From assembly GCA_019233755.1 (NCBI GenBank), contig JAFAMD010000022.1, forward strand, positions 1 to 60,256: a DNA stretch of 60,256 nt, read 5' to 3'. Positions 24,998 through 35,860 of the stretch are shown in pieces; the stretch's first letter is position 1; each line of letters begins with the position of its first letter. The notes below the pieces were generated by a model. It made no database searches, had not been told where the DNA came from, and worked only from the letters and a program-made list of their open reading frames with translations. Made by a program: the position numbers and the translations under genes. Origin of the DNA: Acidobacteriaceae bacterium (GTDB taxonomy: Bacteria > Acidobacteriota > Terriglobia > Bryobacterales > Bryobacteraceae).

Positions 24998-27900
24998 CTA
25001 GAATCCGATCACTTGCACATTGGAGAAAGCGATCGGCTGGCTCGAAACATCCAAAGCGATTGCCCCTTGTGTGTAGCTGCTGTCCGTCTCTGTGATCACC
25101 AGCACATTGTCGTAATAAACCTGGATCTGGGAGCTCTGGAAGCAGAGCCGCAGGTTATGGACATTGGTATCTATGGTCACGGGGCCGGATTGCCCGAGCA
25201 GTGAGAGGTCCGCGTCGATATCCCATTGACCGATGCGAAACAGCTTCAATATCCCCTCAGCAGGATAGATCCAGACGCCGTAGCTGGAACCCGTACTGGT
25301 GTTTACGCGACCGCGGAGCCCGCCTGGATAATCATTCAGCGTCGACAACTGGAAGTTCACGGCGACTGTGTAGTTCGTCCATGAGTTGCTGCCTGCCCAG
25401 ACCTGAGTATGTCCTTCGCCGTTGTATGTATACGCTCCATTGATCACCGACCAGCCGGAAGCATGCCCAAGCGGCGAAATGGTCCAGTTGCCGGCGCCTG
25501 AGCTGAAGTTATCGCTGAAAAGCATTGTCCCTACCTGCGCAGAGACAGGAACGGTAGCCGGACTGTTCGCCACGTCTGGAGACGTGACCGTAATCGTGTC
25601 GGTGTAGGCGCCCGTGGCCAGCGCGGTGGTGTTCGGCTGGACAGAGATAGTGGAAGGCGCAGAGCCGGTGGTGGCGCTCAAGCCAAGCCAAGAAGATGTG
25701 GCGCTTGCGGACCATCCCAGATTTCCGGTTCCCAGATTCGTAACCTGGACGTTCTGCGGGATCGGGTTGACAGTCGTCGCACCAAAGAACGCGAGGGATC
25801 CCGGTTTCACCGATAGAACGGCGGTTTTGACCGCCAGGGTAACGGGAATGGTGAGCGGCGAATTCGTCGCTCCAGGGGCAGAGATGGTCAGCGTTCCACT
25901 GTACGTTCCTTCTGCCAAGCCCGCCGCGTTGGCAGAGACCGTGATAGTGCCGGGAGTAAGCGTTGTTGATGCGGTTGCAGTCAACCAGGAAGCGCTGCTC
26001 GTAACCGCCCACGCCGTTGTGGTGCCCGCTGCCGTAATGTTTACTGTCTGGTTAGGAGACGTGGAACCTGGCAGAGCGCTGAGAACGACAGTCGAGGGAG
26101 ACGGCGCATCCAATGTGACCTGGTTTTGGACGGCCGCGACCTGAACGTTCGAGTAGGCGATTGGCTGATTGTCGGCATCCAGGCACACGAATCCGCTTGT
26201 ATAGCTCGGGTCGCTGGCAGACATCAGCACGGTTCCGTCCCAGGACACCGAAATAGTGCTCCCATTGAACGCCATCCGAAAATCGTGGAAGTTACTGGTA
26301 TCGAAGCTCAGGCTTGCCTGTGCCAACTCCGTGAGCGTGCTGCCGTTGATGTTCCATTGGCCCACTTTATAGAGAATGGCAAGGCTCGATCCCGGGTACA
26401 GCCAGACGGCGTAGCCAGCGCCGGTAGCAGGATTCACACGGCCGCGCACGCCACCCGGCCAGTTCGAGAGAGAAGACAGCTTGATACTGGTGTCGAAGGT
26501 GTAATTCGACCAGGCGCTGTTGCCGGTACAAGATTGACTCAAGCCCAGACCGCTGTAGGAGTACACCCCGTTTGACGCACTCCAACCCCTTCCTTGGCCC
26601 ATTGGGGAGATGATCCAGCCGTTGGCGAGGTCGGAGAAATTCTCGCTCATGTCCTGGGCGAAAACCTGGAGATTGACCGGCACCGAGATTGGCGAATTAG
26701 AGACGCCTTGCGCCGTAATGATAACGTTTCCGTTATAGTTTCCGGTACCGAGCCCCGCCGCATTTGAGCTGACACTCACACTCCCCGGCGTGGATCCAGA
26801 CGAAGGTGTCGCAGAGAGCCAGGACGAGTCTGTCGAAGCTGTCCAGCTAAAGCTTCCGTATCCGCCATTGACCACTGAAAGAGGTTGAGCCGCGGGCGCG
26901 GGTTGACCGGTAATTGCGACGAAAGACATCGCAGCCGGCGCTAAAACGAGGGATGGCGGCGCCGTGGTCACCGTCAGCGTCACGGTGACCTGCTGGGACT
27001 GGTTCACCGCGCCCAGCGAGAATACGGTTATGGTTCCGGTGTAAGTTCCGCCCGCCAGCGACGACGAGCTGACACTTACCTGAATGGTTCCCGGCGTAGT
27101 GCCGCTCGACGGCGAGACACCTAACCAGGACGCGTTGCTGGTTGCTGTCCATGCCAGCACTCCGCCACCTCCGGCCGATACCGCCACGCTCTGCGCTGCA
27201 GGATTAGCACCTCCGTAATTAGTGCTGAACGTGAGAGAGTTACTTGCGGTTGAAATGGAGCCGGTATTCGCCGTAGTCGACGAAGTAACCAGAACCTGCT
27301 GGAAGTTGATGACCTGGCTATCGCCCTCGAGCGCGACGAGTCCGCTCCCGTATGTGGAATCGGTGGCCGTAATGATTACTTTCCCGTCATAGAGGACCTG
27401 AATCTGGCTGCCTGTGAAAGAGAGTCCCAAATTATGGGAGTTCGTGGTATCAAACGAAGCCGAGGCCCCTCCGAGCTGCGTCAGCGGCTGATTGATGTTC
27501 CATGCAGAGGCGTTATAAAGAATAATCTCTCCGAGAGCCGGGTACACCCAGACCATATAGCCGGCCCCCGTACTCGGATTCACTCTTCCGCGAATACCGC
27601 CCGGCCAGTCCTGCAGGGTGGAAAGCATAAATGTCGCGTTGACCGTGTAGTTGGTCCAGGCGGAGTTTCCGGCAAACAATTGCGAGTTGCCGCTGCCGTT
27701 GTACTCCAGCGCGTCGTTCACGATCGACCAGCTCGAGGCGACACCGAACGGAGAAAGGACCCAGCCCTGCGTGCCTTGGCTGGCAAAATTGGACGAAAGC
27801 AAAAGATTGGTTACAGTTAAGGTCACCGAGACGGTTTGAGGCGGATTGGTCGCACCCGGCGCGCTGAGGGTAATCGTGCCGGTGTAAGTGCCTGCCGCGA

Positions 27901-30604
27901 GCCCCGTGGGGTTGACGGAAACGGCAACCGACTGTGGCGTAGTACCCGATGTAGCGGATAGAACCAACCAGGGGGCATTCGTAGATGCCGTCCAATTCAG
28001 CGCCCCAGTGCCCTCATTAAAAACGGTGAACGACTGGCTCGGCGGATTGGTCGATCCGACGAACGCAGTGAAGCTGAGGTTCCCATTTGTGAGCAGCAGC
28101 GCGGGCGGTGCATCTACCATGCTTGTATTGGGAACGAACACGACATCGACCCAATAGTTCGTGGAGAGATAGCTCTTGGTGGGAAACGCCGAAGAACTGC
28201 CGTATGCGTATACGCCGTTGGAGCCATCGACTCCGTTCGCGAGAAGATGTACCGGAGGATCGTCTTGGCCCCTTGTCGCGAAGTAATTTGAGTCGGCGGA
28301 GTAATGGCCCGATGGGGCGAAATAAGATGCTATGTAGGTTGTATTCGGACTGACAGCCGCCGGAGTACTGAAATTTACTTGCTGCCATCCTGAGCTCGTT
28401 TCACCGGTAAAAACCGCGCTCGCCAGCAGTGCTCCCGAACTCGTCCAGAGATTGCCGATATGAGTGCCGGTGTTTGCGCTGCTCTTGTAGAAGCGAATTC
28501 CGGTGATGTAGCCGCTATAGTCGGTCCGGAACTTGACACCTACTTCTACCGAGCTTTTATCGCCGCTGTCAACGTCCACCGGTACGGCGGAGGCGGGCCA
28601 GGTTTCACAAGGACAGTCATGCTCCATGACAGTAACGGAAACACCGCTGGACGGGTTTTCCAAATTTCCGCTATCGTCCACCGCGCGGCTCTGGATCGTC
28701 GTGCTACCCACTACTGTTGGAGTCCAGGTATACGACCAACTGCCTCGGCCGATTGCCGGATGCCAGGTATTGCCGCCATCGGTAGAGACCTCGACTCCAG
28801 CCACTATCCCCCCGCCGCTATCGGTCGCCGTGCCCGTAATGGTGGTCGCAGCGGCAACCGCTAGATTTGTTCCCGCGGTGGGTGAAGTAATGGCGGAAAT
28901 TGGGGCCGTACGATCCGTCGACGCGGTTGCGGGCACCAGGCCGGATATCAGCGTTGCGGGCTGAACGCCCATGTCCGCGAACAGGTTGACGGTAGCCTGC
29001 TGCATGTTGGGATCCGGCGCCGTATTGTCAAACCCGAACGGGTTGTCATGATTAGCGTTGAGCCCCCAAGACCACTGAACCGTTCCCGCGCCAAAGACGA
29101 GCGCGCCGCTCGAGGCGCGGTACATCATCAGATTGTGTGTCGCCGTTCCAGCTCCGTAAGTAGCGCCCCAGTCTAGAAGGTAGTCCGTTGTCAGAGTGTA
29201 TGTAGTTGTAGACAGGTGGAATGCACCGGCGGGCCGGGAGCCATTATCTACGTCCACATTCCATTCATACCCGAGGGTCCCCTCCGGAAGCGTATGGCTC
29301 GCGCCGGTTACCTGGTTGGCGATGGCTGTATTTCGCCAGAATCGCATCTTGCCGTCCGCTGCAGGAACTGTGATCGCTTCGTTTCCTGGATTGTCGCTGC
29401 CGATTCCGTTCACCATGAACAATGTTCCGGTGAGCGCATTTTCGGGCCGTCCGCCGTCGGCCGGCGGACTGAAGCTTGGATCGCGCCAGGTGCCAGTCCA
29501 GGTTGGCGGATCATTGGGATCGAGCGGCGCGAATGCAAGGGTCTCCTTATAGCAGACTAAGGTGCGGAACGACGTATTTGTGCCGTCGATGCTGCTCTCC
29601 CACCGTGTCTTCCAAAACACCTCGTTTCCGGTGAAGAAAGCCATATTGACGCCTGCATTGCGCGCGGCCTCCACGTTGGTCCTGTGCGGTCCCGACCAGT
29701 ACTCATCGTGTCCCGCGCAAAGGTAAACCTTATGATTGAGGATCAAGCTGCCGTTACGCGCTGCATCCACACCCGTAAAGTAAGTTACGTTGTATCCGTT
29801 TGCTTCTAGGAATTCGACCATCGGAAACTCTGCACCGAAAACCCAGGTGGCCGATTCGAATTGGAATCCGCGGGTGTCGAAAGGCCGATTATAGCTAACC
29901 TTATATGCGCGCTGCGTCAGGTCGTAGCTAGGCGTGTTCGGCCCATAAAGGCTTCCGCCGCCATAGTAGTTGTAAGCCTGCCAGGTCTCGTCGTTCGTTT
30001 GGAAGAGAATATCGGAAGTGCTCGAGTCATTGCGAACAACGAACACGATGTGACTGTCGCCGCCGGTATCGGTACGAACCAGATGGGCAAAATAGATGCC
30101 CGATGTCGCAGTAGACGGTACCGTCCACGAAGCCGAGACAGCCCAATTGCCGCAGTCGTAGAGACCGGTACTCGCATCCGTCAGGCAGGCAGGTTGAGTT
30201 TGTGGCAGAGAAACGGATGGGGTTATCGTGGCGATCTTGCGGGCGCCCATGCCTCCGTAATAGCCCATGCGATAAATGGTGATCGAGTAGGCTTTCGCAG
30301 AGGTATTGATTTTGAAGGAGATGGTCCCGCCGACATTGACGCTGATATCGGTCCCAAATCCTTGAATGCTGGGGTCGCCGGCGAGGTTGCTGTACTGGAT
30401 GTCCCACTCGGATCTGTCATTGCCGGGAAGGCAGTTCTCAGCAACGATCGGATTGGGCGGCGCGCTGCATTGCGCCTTCGATTCCCGGGCACAGACGCCT
30501 AAGAGTATGGATAGAACGAAGATCGAAGCCAGCGACCCCCGTAATTTCCTAATGAGATACGAATCCGTTCTCACTCCGACAGATGAAACGTCCGGGGCTG
30601 GCAT
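24998..30604 (-). CDS. Giant exported protein: N,N-dimethylformamidase-like domain plus BACON-like and lamin-G-like repeats
   Basis: An 1868-residue exported protein. The ATG at 30604 follows GAGGGAG and opens a signal peptide (SLASIFVLSILLGVC, cut near SKAQ). Residues to about 560 form a domain like the large subunit of N,N-dimethylformamidase (IYRMGYYGG, SYNRPFDTRG, AGHDEYWSGPHR, FFTGNEVFWKTRWE). The His-x-Glu of GHDEYW plausibly matches metal ligands of the studied enzyme. An Ig-like domain and a DUF4082 domain follow (about 28.9-28.1 kb). The rest alternates five BACON-like beta domains with three lamin-G-like domains, each containing WPGGIRGRVN or a close variant. Such architecture suggests a cell-surface or secreted hydrolase with sugar-binding modules. 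It stands at the left of the glycan island, divergent from its broken paralogue. Confidence 0.85.
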   Translation of the reverse strand: MPAPDVSSVGVRTDSYLIRKLRGSLASIFVLSILLGVCARESKAQCSAPPNPIVAENCLPGNDRSEWDIQYSNLAGDPSIQGFGTDISVNVGGTISFKINTSAKAYSITIYRMGYYGGMGARKIATITPSVSLPQTQPACLTDASTGLYDCGNWAVSASWTVPSTATSGIYFAHLVRTDTGGDSHIVFVVRNDSSTSDILFQTNDETWQAYNYYGGGSLYGPNTPSYDLTQRAYKVSYNRPFDTRGFQFESATWVFGAEFPMVEFLEANGYNVTYFTGVDAARNGSLILNHKVYLCAGHDEYWSGPHRTNVEAARNAGVNMAFFTGNEVFWKTRWESSIDGTNTSFRTLVCYKETLAFAPLDPNDPPTWTGTWRDPSFSPPADGGRPENALTGTLFMVNGIGSDNPGNEAITVPAADGKMRFWRNTAIANQVTGASHTLPEGTLGYEWNVDVDNGSRPAGAFHLSTTTYTLTTDYLLDWGATYGAGTATHNLMMYRASSGALVFGAGTVQWSWGLNANHDNPFGFDNTAPDPNMQQATVNLFADMGVQPATLISGLVPATASTDRTAPISAITSPTAGTNLAVAAATTITGTATDSGGGIVAGVEVSTDGGNTWHPAIGRGSWSYTWTPTVVGSTTIQSRAVDDSGNLENPSSGVSVTVMEHDCPCETWPASAVPVDVDSGDKSSVEVGVKFRTDYSGYITGIRFYKSSANTGTHIGNLWTSSGALLASAVFTGETSSGWQQVNFSTPAAVSPNTTYIASYFAPSGHYSADSNYFATRGQDDPPVHLLANGVDGSNGVYAYGSSSAFPTKSYLSTNYWVDVVFVPNTSMVDAPPALLLTNGNLSFTAFVGSTNPPSQSFTVFNEGTGALNWTASTNAPWLVLSATSGTTPQSVAVSVNPTGLAAGTYTGTITLSAPGATNPPQTVSVTLTVTNLLLSSNFASQGTQGWVLSPFGVASSWSIVNDALEYNGSGNSQLFAGNSAWTNYTVNATFMLSTLQDWPGGIRGRVNPSTGAGYMVWVYPALGEIILYNASAWNINQPLTQLGGASASFDTTNSHNLGLSFTGSQIQVLYDGKVIITATDSTYGSGLVALEGDSQVINFQQVLVTSSTTANTGSISTASNSLTFSTNYGGANPAAQSVAVSAGGGGVLAWTATSNASWLGVSPSSGTTPGTIQVSVSSSSLAGGTYTGTITVFSLGAVNQSQQVTVTLTVTTAPPSLVLAPAAMSFVAITGQPAPAAQPLSVVNGGYGSFSWTASTDSSWLSATPSSGSTPGSVSVSSNAAGLGTGNYNGNVIITAQGVSNSPISVPVNLQVFAQDMSENFSDLANGWIISPMGQGRGWSASNGVYSYSGLGLSQSCTGNSAWSNYTFDTSIKLSSLSNWPGGVRGRVNPATGAGYAVWLYPGSSLAILYKVGQWNINGSTLTELAQASLSFDTSNFHDFRMAFNGSTISVSWDGTVLMSASDPSYTSGFVCLDADNQPIAYSNVQVAAVQNQVTLDAPSPSTVVLSALPGSTSPNQTVNITAAGTTTAWAVTSSASWLTATASTTLTPGTITVSANAAGLAEGTYSGTLTISAPGATNSPLTIPVTLAVKTAVLSVKPGSLAFFGATTVNPIPQNVQVTNLGTGNLGWSASATSSWLGLSATTGSAPSTISVQPNTTALATGAYTDTITVTSPDVANSPATVPVSAQVGTMLFSDNFSSGAGNWTISPLGHASGWSVINGAYTYNGEGHTQVWAGSNSWTNYTVAVNFQLSTLNDYPGGLRGRVNTSTGSSYGVWIYPAEGILKLFRIGQWDIDADLSLLGQSGPVTIDTNVHNLRLCFQSSQIQVYYDNVLVITETDSSYTQGAIALDVSSQPIAFSNVQVIGF

Positions 30605-30962
30605 GCTCACTCCCTCTAACCTCTGCAATCTGCAAACATCTGAGCGCCTGTTACAGGGCTGGTGACGAATTGATTTGCAATTTGGAAGCCGACCGTATTC
30701 CTGTCGAAGGGGCAGTCTAAGAACAGGTCGGGACACGTCGTTTTTCTATTAGAAAGAGGGTCATCCCAGCATCCGGCAGCGGCACTTTACGAACAAAATA
30801 GGGAGTCAATCCGATTTTGTCGGATCACTTTGTCGACTTGCGTATGCCGCCTTGCGAGCACGCTGTACTTAGCCCGACGAAACTGTCGTAGTCCCGTATC
30901 AACCATTACGCCTGTGCGTCCAGTGCCGGGGGCATCAGGCCAGCGCTCGACGTTTCCGCAGT
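30605..30962. other. Divergent intergenic region of the two dimethylformamidase-like genes
   Basis: It must hold the promoter of the giant gene and the former promoter of its paralogue. Two short palindromes are visible: TCCGATTTTGTCGGA around 30810 and CGACGAAACTGTCG around 30878. No gene is seen. Confidence 0.4.
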
Positions 30963-33900
30963 ATGCGGCCAACATCCCGGTTTGGCGAAACGGGCCGTTT
31001 TCTTACACTCTTATGCTCGTCGATGATGGTCCTGTTCGGAGGTTTCCTCGCTGCGAGCGGCCAGAGCTGCGCCAATCCTGTCGCCTGCGAGAACCAATTG
31101 CCCAGAATCCCCGATTGGAACGTTTCCGGTGTTGGGGACCCGAATCTGCAGGGTTTCGCAACCGACATCAGCGTTAACGCCGGGCAGACAATCAGCTTCA
31201 AAATCAACTCGACGGCAAGCAGCTACGTCATCAATATTTACCGGCTTAGATACTACGGCGGAGCGGGTGGGCGCCTTATCACCACTATCAATCCATCCGT
31301 ACCGCTGCCGCAAACCCAGCCGGCATGTGTGACGATGCCACGACCAAGCTGTACGATTGTGGAAACTGGGCCGTAACGGCCTCCTGGCAGGTACCAGCCA
31401 ACGCCGTTTTAGGGTTCTATATCGCTCAGCCTTATAACGCCAGTACGGGCGGGGCGAGTCAGATCACATTTATTGTGCGTAACGACACAAGCCATTCGGA
31501 CATACTGTTCCAGGCCTCTGATGAAACCTGGCAGGCTTACAACGACTATGGCGGTCACAGTCTCTACGGCGAGTTAGGTACGTGGCATCTTCCCGACAGA
31601 GCCTATAAAGTCAGCTACAATCGCCCGTTCGACACGCGCAATCTCGAAGCGGCGACGTGGTTCATGAACGCCGAATATCCGATGATTCGGTGGCTCGAGG
31701 CAAACGGGTTCTTCAGCGGCAACGAAGTGTTCTGGAAGACCCGCTGGGAAAATAGCATTGACGGGACGAACACGGCGTATCGGACTCTGGTCTGTTACAA
31801 AGAAACACTGGCCAACAGCATCATAGATCCGCTTGATCCGCCCACGTGGACCGGCACTTCGGCCGACCCGCGTTTCAGCCCGCCGGCCGATGGCGGTCTT
31901 CCTCAGAATGCGCTCACGGGTACGCTGTTTCAGGTGAACGGGCCCGGCCCGGACAATGATCTTCTGTCTATTGAGGTTCCTGCGCAATTTGCGCCGATGC
32001 GCTTGTGGCGCAACACTTCGGTTGCGAGTCTCTCCCCGGGTCAGACTGCCGTGTTGGTGGCCGGATCGCTTGGCTACGAATGGGACGCGGACGTTGACAA
32101 CGGATTCCGTCCTGCCGGCTTGTTCGACTTATCGAGTGCGACGTATCCCCTTACAGAAGATCTTCTGCTCGACTACGGCTCCACATACGGTGCCGGCACA
32201 GCCACGCACAGCCTGACGATGTATCGGGCACCCAGCAGGGCTCTGGTGTTCGGCGCCGGCACGGTGCAATGGTCGTGGGGCCTAGACACCTTTCATGACG
32301 GCGCCAGCGAACCGACCGACATCCGAATACAACAGGCAACTCTGAATTTATTCGCCGATATGGGCGTGCAGCCCACCACCAGACAGTCGGGGCTCGTACC
32401 AGCAACGATGTCGACGGATACAACTCCACCCACCTCTACGGTCATGTACCCTTTGACCGGCACCACGATCCCGTTCGGGGATGCCGTTACAATCACCGGC
32501 ACGGCCAGCGATTCTGGCGGTGGTGTGGTGACTGCGGTGGAAGTTTCAATCGATGGCGGGAAGACCTGGCACAGGGCGACACGGACGACGAACTGGAGTT
32601 ACACTTTTACTGCGCTCACTCGCGGTTCCGTGACTATACAGAGCCGCGGAGTGGACGACAGCGCAAACCTCGAGACTCCGGGCCCTGGATCAACGATTAC
32701 AGTGCTCGGACAAGCCATCTCCATTGATGCGACGGCTTCCGATGACGGCCAGACTGCCGGTCCGACAATAAGTACATCGGGTTTCTCTACCAGTCAGACA
32801 AACGAGCTATTGCTCGCGTTCATCACAACTGACTATCTGAGTGGAACGAATACTACCGTGACAAACGTGAGCGGCGGAGGCCTGACCTGGGCGCCGGTTG
32901 TGCGTACAAACACCCAAAGCGGCGACGCAGAAATTTGGCGCGCGCTATCTCCATCCCCGCTGAGTAACGTGAAGATTATGGCCACGCTTTCCCAGAGTGT
33001 AGTCGCTTCGATCACAGTGATGAGTTTCTCCGGAATCGATACCTCGGGGAGCAATGGGTCCGGCGCGATCGGCGCGGTAGTCAGCAGTCATGCCAAAAGC
33101 GGTGCCCCGACCGGCACCATCGTCACTACCAGGAACGGTTCGTGGGTGTTCGGCGTCGGAAATGACTTCGACAACGCGATTGCGCGTTCACCCGCGGCCG
33201 GCCAAACGATAGTACACCAGTTGTTAACGACCACAGGCGACACCTACTGGGTGCAGATGCAGAACGCGATCATTCCACAATCCGGTACATCAGTTACCAT
33301 CGGTGACACCGCGCCAACATCCGATCAATACAACCTCAGCATGGTGGAAATTCTGCCCGCGCCCGCTCCTACTTACAGCGTTTCGGGCTCGATCGGCCCA
33401 TCATCAGCGATTGCCGGCACAACGATAGGCCTGACCGGATCCGCGACCGCTAGTGTGGCTCCCGACAGTTCGGGCAACTTCGTTTTCTCCAATCTAAACA
33501 ACGGCACGTACACGATCACCGCCAGCAACACGGGCTTCACGTTCGCCCCGACGAACCAGGTAGTCACCATCGGCGGCGGCAACATCTCCGACGTCGATTT
33601 TACCGGCACTCCAGTGCCGACATATACCATCTCTGGCGCGATCACACCGGGGACAGCCGGCGCGGGGGCGCCTGTTGACGGCAGCGGCCAGCGGCGAGAA
33701 CGGCGTAAATACAACGACTACCGGAGATGGATGCGGTAATTTCGTGTTCGGGCAGATAGTGAGTGGTGCCTACACAATCACGCCGGCCAAAGCAGGGTTC
33801 CTCTTTACACCCGCAAGTCAACAAGTAGCAGTAAGTAACGCTAATGTCAGCGGCGTGAACTTCACCGCGACGCCGGTGCCCACGTACAGCATAATCGGCA

Positions 33901-34784
33901 CGATCAGCCCCACGTCTGTCGGCGCAGGGACAACTGTCACCCTGACGGGTGCAGCAACGGGGACTACGACGGCGGATAGTTCGGGAAACTACAGCTTCGC
34001 CGGGCTCTTAGGGGGCATGTATACTGTCACCCCCACGAAAGCTGGAGCGGCGTTCAATCCAACGAACCAAGCCGTCACAATCGCTTCGGCAAGCGTAGCG
34101 AACGTAAAGTTCACCGGTTCAGTGACGCCTACGCTCTCAATGGATGCGAGAAGTTTCCTAGACAGCGGAACGGCAAGTTCGACACTAACCACGCCGGGGT
34201 TCTCGACTAAGTCTTCGAACAAATTGCTTCTCGCGTTTGTAGCGACTGACTATCTTTCAGGCACCAACACAACTGTTTCCCAGATAACCGACGCTGGTTT
34301 GACATGGACTCTTGTGCTGCGGACCAATGTGCAAAGCGGCACCGCGGAAATCTGGCGCGCCTTCGCCAGTTCCGCCTTAAACAACGTGACCGTCACGGCA
34401 ACGCTCTCGCATAGTGTTGTTGCGTCGATGACGGTCGCGAGTTTCAGCGGTGTAGACCCCTCCGGAACGAATGGCTCGGGTGCCATCGGCGCTACGGCCA
34501 GCGGTAACGCGCGTACGGGAGCACCGACCGCGCAATTGGTGACAACCCGTAACGGCTCATGGGTCTTCGGCGTGGGGAATGATTACGATAAAGCGGTGGC
34601 ACTAACGCCTGGCACAGGTCAGACGATTGTGCACCAGGATCTGGCTCCGAGCGGAGACACATACTGGGTACAGATGCAAAACAATCCAACGCCACTTAGC
34701 GGCACTACGGTGACCATCAACGATACCGCACCCACCGGCGATCGATACAATTTGAGCATTTGTGAAATCTTGCCCGCACCCTGA
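30963..34784 (+). pseudogene. Broken paralogue of the giant dimethylformamidase-like protein
   Basis: Three open segments together encode a second exported protein closely similar to the first 600 residues of the giant protein (IYRLRYYGG, LYDCGNWAVTASW, VSYNRPFDTRN, FFSGNEVFWKTRWE). A one-base loss near 31332 breaks the frame after TQPACVT. About 53 residues, including the GHDEYWS active-site block, are deleted near 31693 in frame. A second frameshift lies near 33674. Downstream are two copies of a domain of about 205 residues (GFSTSQTNELLLAF to NLSMVEILPAP; GFSTKSSNKLLLAF to NLSICEILPAP) and three carboxypeptidase-regulatory-like beta repeats (SGSIGPSS, SGAITPG, IGTISPTS). With the catalytic block gone, this is most likely a decaying gene. 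Confidence 0.8.
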
Positions 34785-35293
34785 TAGGGGCCGAATGCGG
34801 GCAGACGCCGCGGGGCAGACTCAGAATCGAAGAATGCCTTGTCGAGTCACTCTTTCGAACGTTTCACACACAGCCCGCTTCGAGCAGTGTCTCTAAGGTG
34901 TGCAAGTCCGGTTGGGGTAAGTCCCGGTCGTTCAGGCGACACCCGATGCCGTAATGGGAGCGTAATGGGCCCTCGTATTATTTGTACTTCGACGTGCCAG
35001 CACATACCTCTGGGCCGTTGCGATTGCCCGTCCGCCGCGGACGGAAGAGGAAAACTCCGAGGCGATCGCCCGGGGGAGAAAAGGTGCTGCGTGTAACAAA
35101 ATAGGCCGTCCAAAACCTTCTGCGTGTGTCCAAAGTGGAACAGCGGATCCGACTAGAAACAGAAAGAGAGGCGGTCCCAGACTGGAGTAGTGTGTCCAGA
35201 TGCCGGGCAAACAACGTCAAGTCGAGGAACGGCGCTATAAGCCCGGCACCTTGCGAAACGAACTCCGGGCCTCCGCTGTTTTCGGAGCAAACA
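34785..35293. other. Non-coding stretch before the second left-end copy
   Basis: No recognisable gene on either strand. It contains the minus-strand copy of the 13-bp GTTCGTTTCGCAA motif at 35251-35263, and several short frames with no family resemblance. Confidence 0.4.
35251..35263 (-). repeat. 13-bp motif GTTCGTTTCGCAA, copy 4
   Basis: Exact reverse-complement copy of the chromosomal motif, located inside the island 31 bp before the second left-end core. Confidence 0.55.
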
Positions 35294-35456
35294 GGTTTCG
35301 AAACGCGAATCAGGCACTTTCGCAAGTAGCACGAAATTCAAGAAATTCTCTTGCCAATCAATAACTTAGCTCGAATTTGGCTGTTGTCAGTGTCCCTGGA
35401 TTTCACCGTTTTTGACGGGTCTTCTTTGGTCCTGCAGAAGGGTAGACTGTCACTAT
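35294..35456 (+). repeat. Island left-end sequence, diverged copy B
   Basis: It aligns with 24212-24390 from the core GGTTTCGAAA through TTTCGCAAGTAG, ACTTAGC and CCTGGATTTCACCGTTTTTG to TGTCACTAT. It lacks about 25 bp around the direct ATAGTGACA site. The sequence before the core is not tRNA, so this left end was inserted elsewhere or lost its tRNA piece by deletion. Confidence 0.7.
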
Positions 35457-35860
35457 AGCGGAGCGGAAACCTTTTGCTGTAAACAGAGGGAATTGTTTTG
35501 CTTTCGGCAGAGTCGCAACTGCGGCGCACAAGCGATGGATTGGTCGAAATTCGTCATCCTGAACCCAGAGAGTGTCACCTGTCGGACTTAGGTCCTGATG
35601 AATCACCCACGGCCAGCACTAGGGGTCCAAGTCGTGCTCATATAATCGTTGTCGGACGCCAAACACCCTGGAGGCCTCACGTGTTGCGACGGCGGTTTGC
35701 GATCCTAGGATGCATTTCCGGCTCCCATCACCATTGATGACTCCCGACCCATTTGTTCCCAAGGTGTCCACATCTGGAAGCTCATCACCGCGCTTCGGAC
35801 CGGGCTGCCGGGTGAAAAGCACCGAGTGCTGCCGCAGCCGCAAATCAAGCAAAAGAGGAC
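35400..35860 (-). pseudogene. Decayed fragment of the 205-residue surface domain
   Basis: Two minus-strand frames give DTLGTNGSGVINGDGS with VATREASRVFGV, and then MIHQDLSPTGDTLWVQ. They match GTNGSGAIGATASGN, TTRNGSWVFGVGND and IVHQDLAPSGDTYWVQ of the intact domain at 34.4-34.7 kb. The frames are broken and the order is that of the C-terminal half of the domain. It overlaps the second left end and is on the opposite strand to the other copies. Confidence 0.6.
35448..35456 (-). other. ATAGTGACA site in left-end copy B
   Basis: It reads TGTCACTAT and sits at the same relative position as the copy at 24382. Confidence 0.4.

Noticed and set aside
34890..35100. A possible structured RNA or intron piece
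   Set aside because: Some GC-rich inverted stretches are present, but I could not build a consistent fold or match to any known RNA class.
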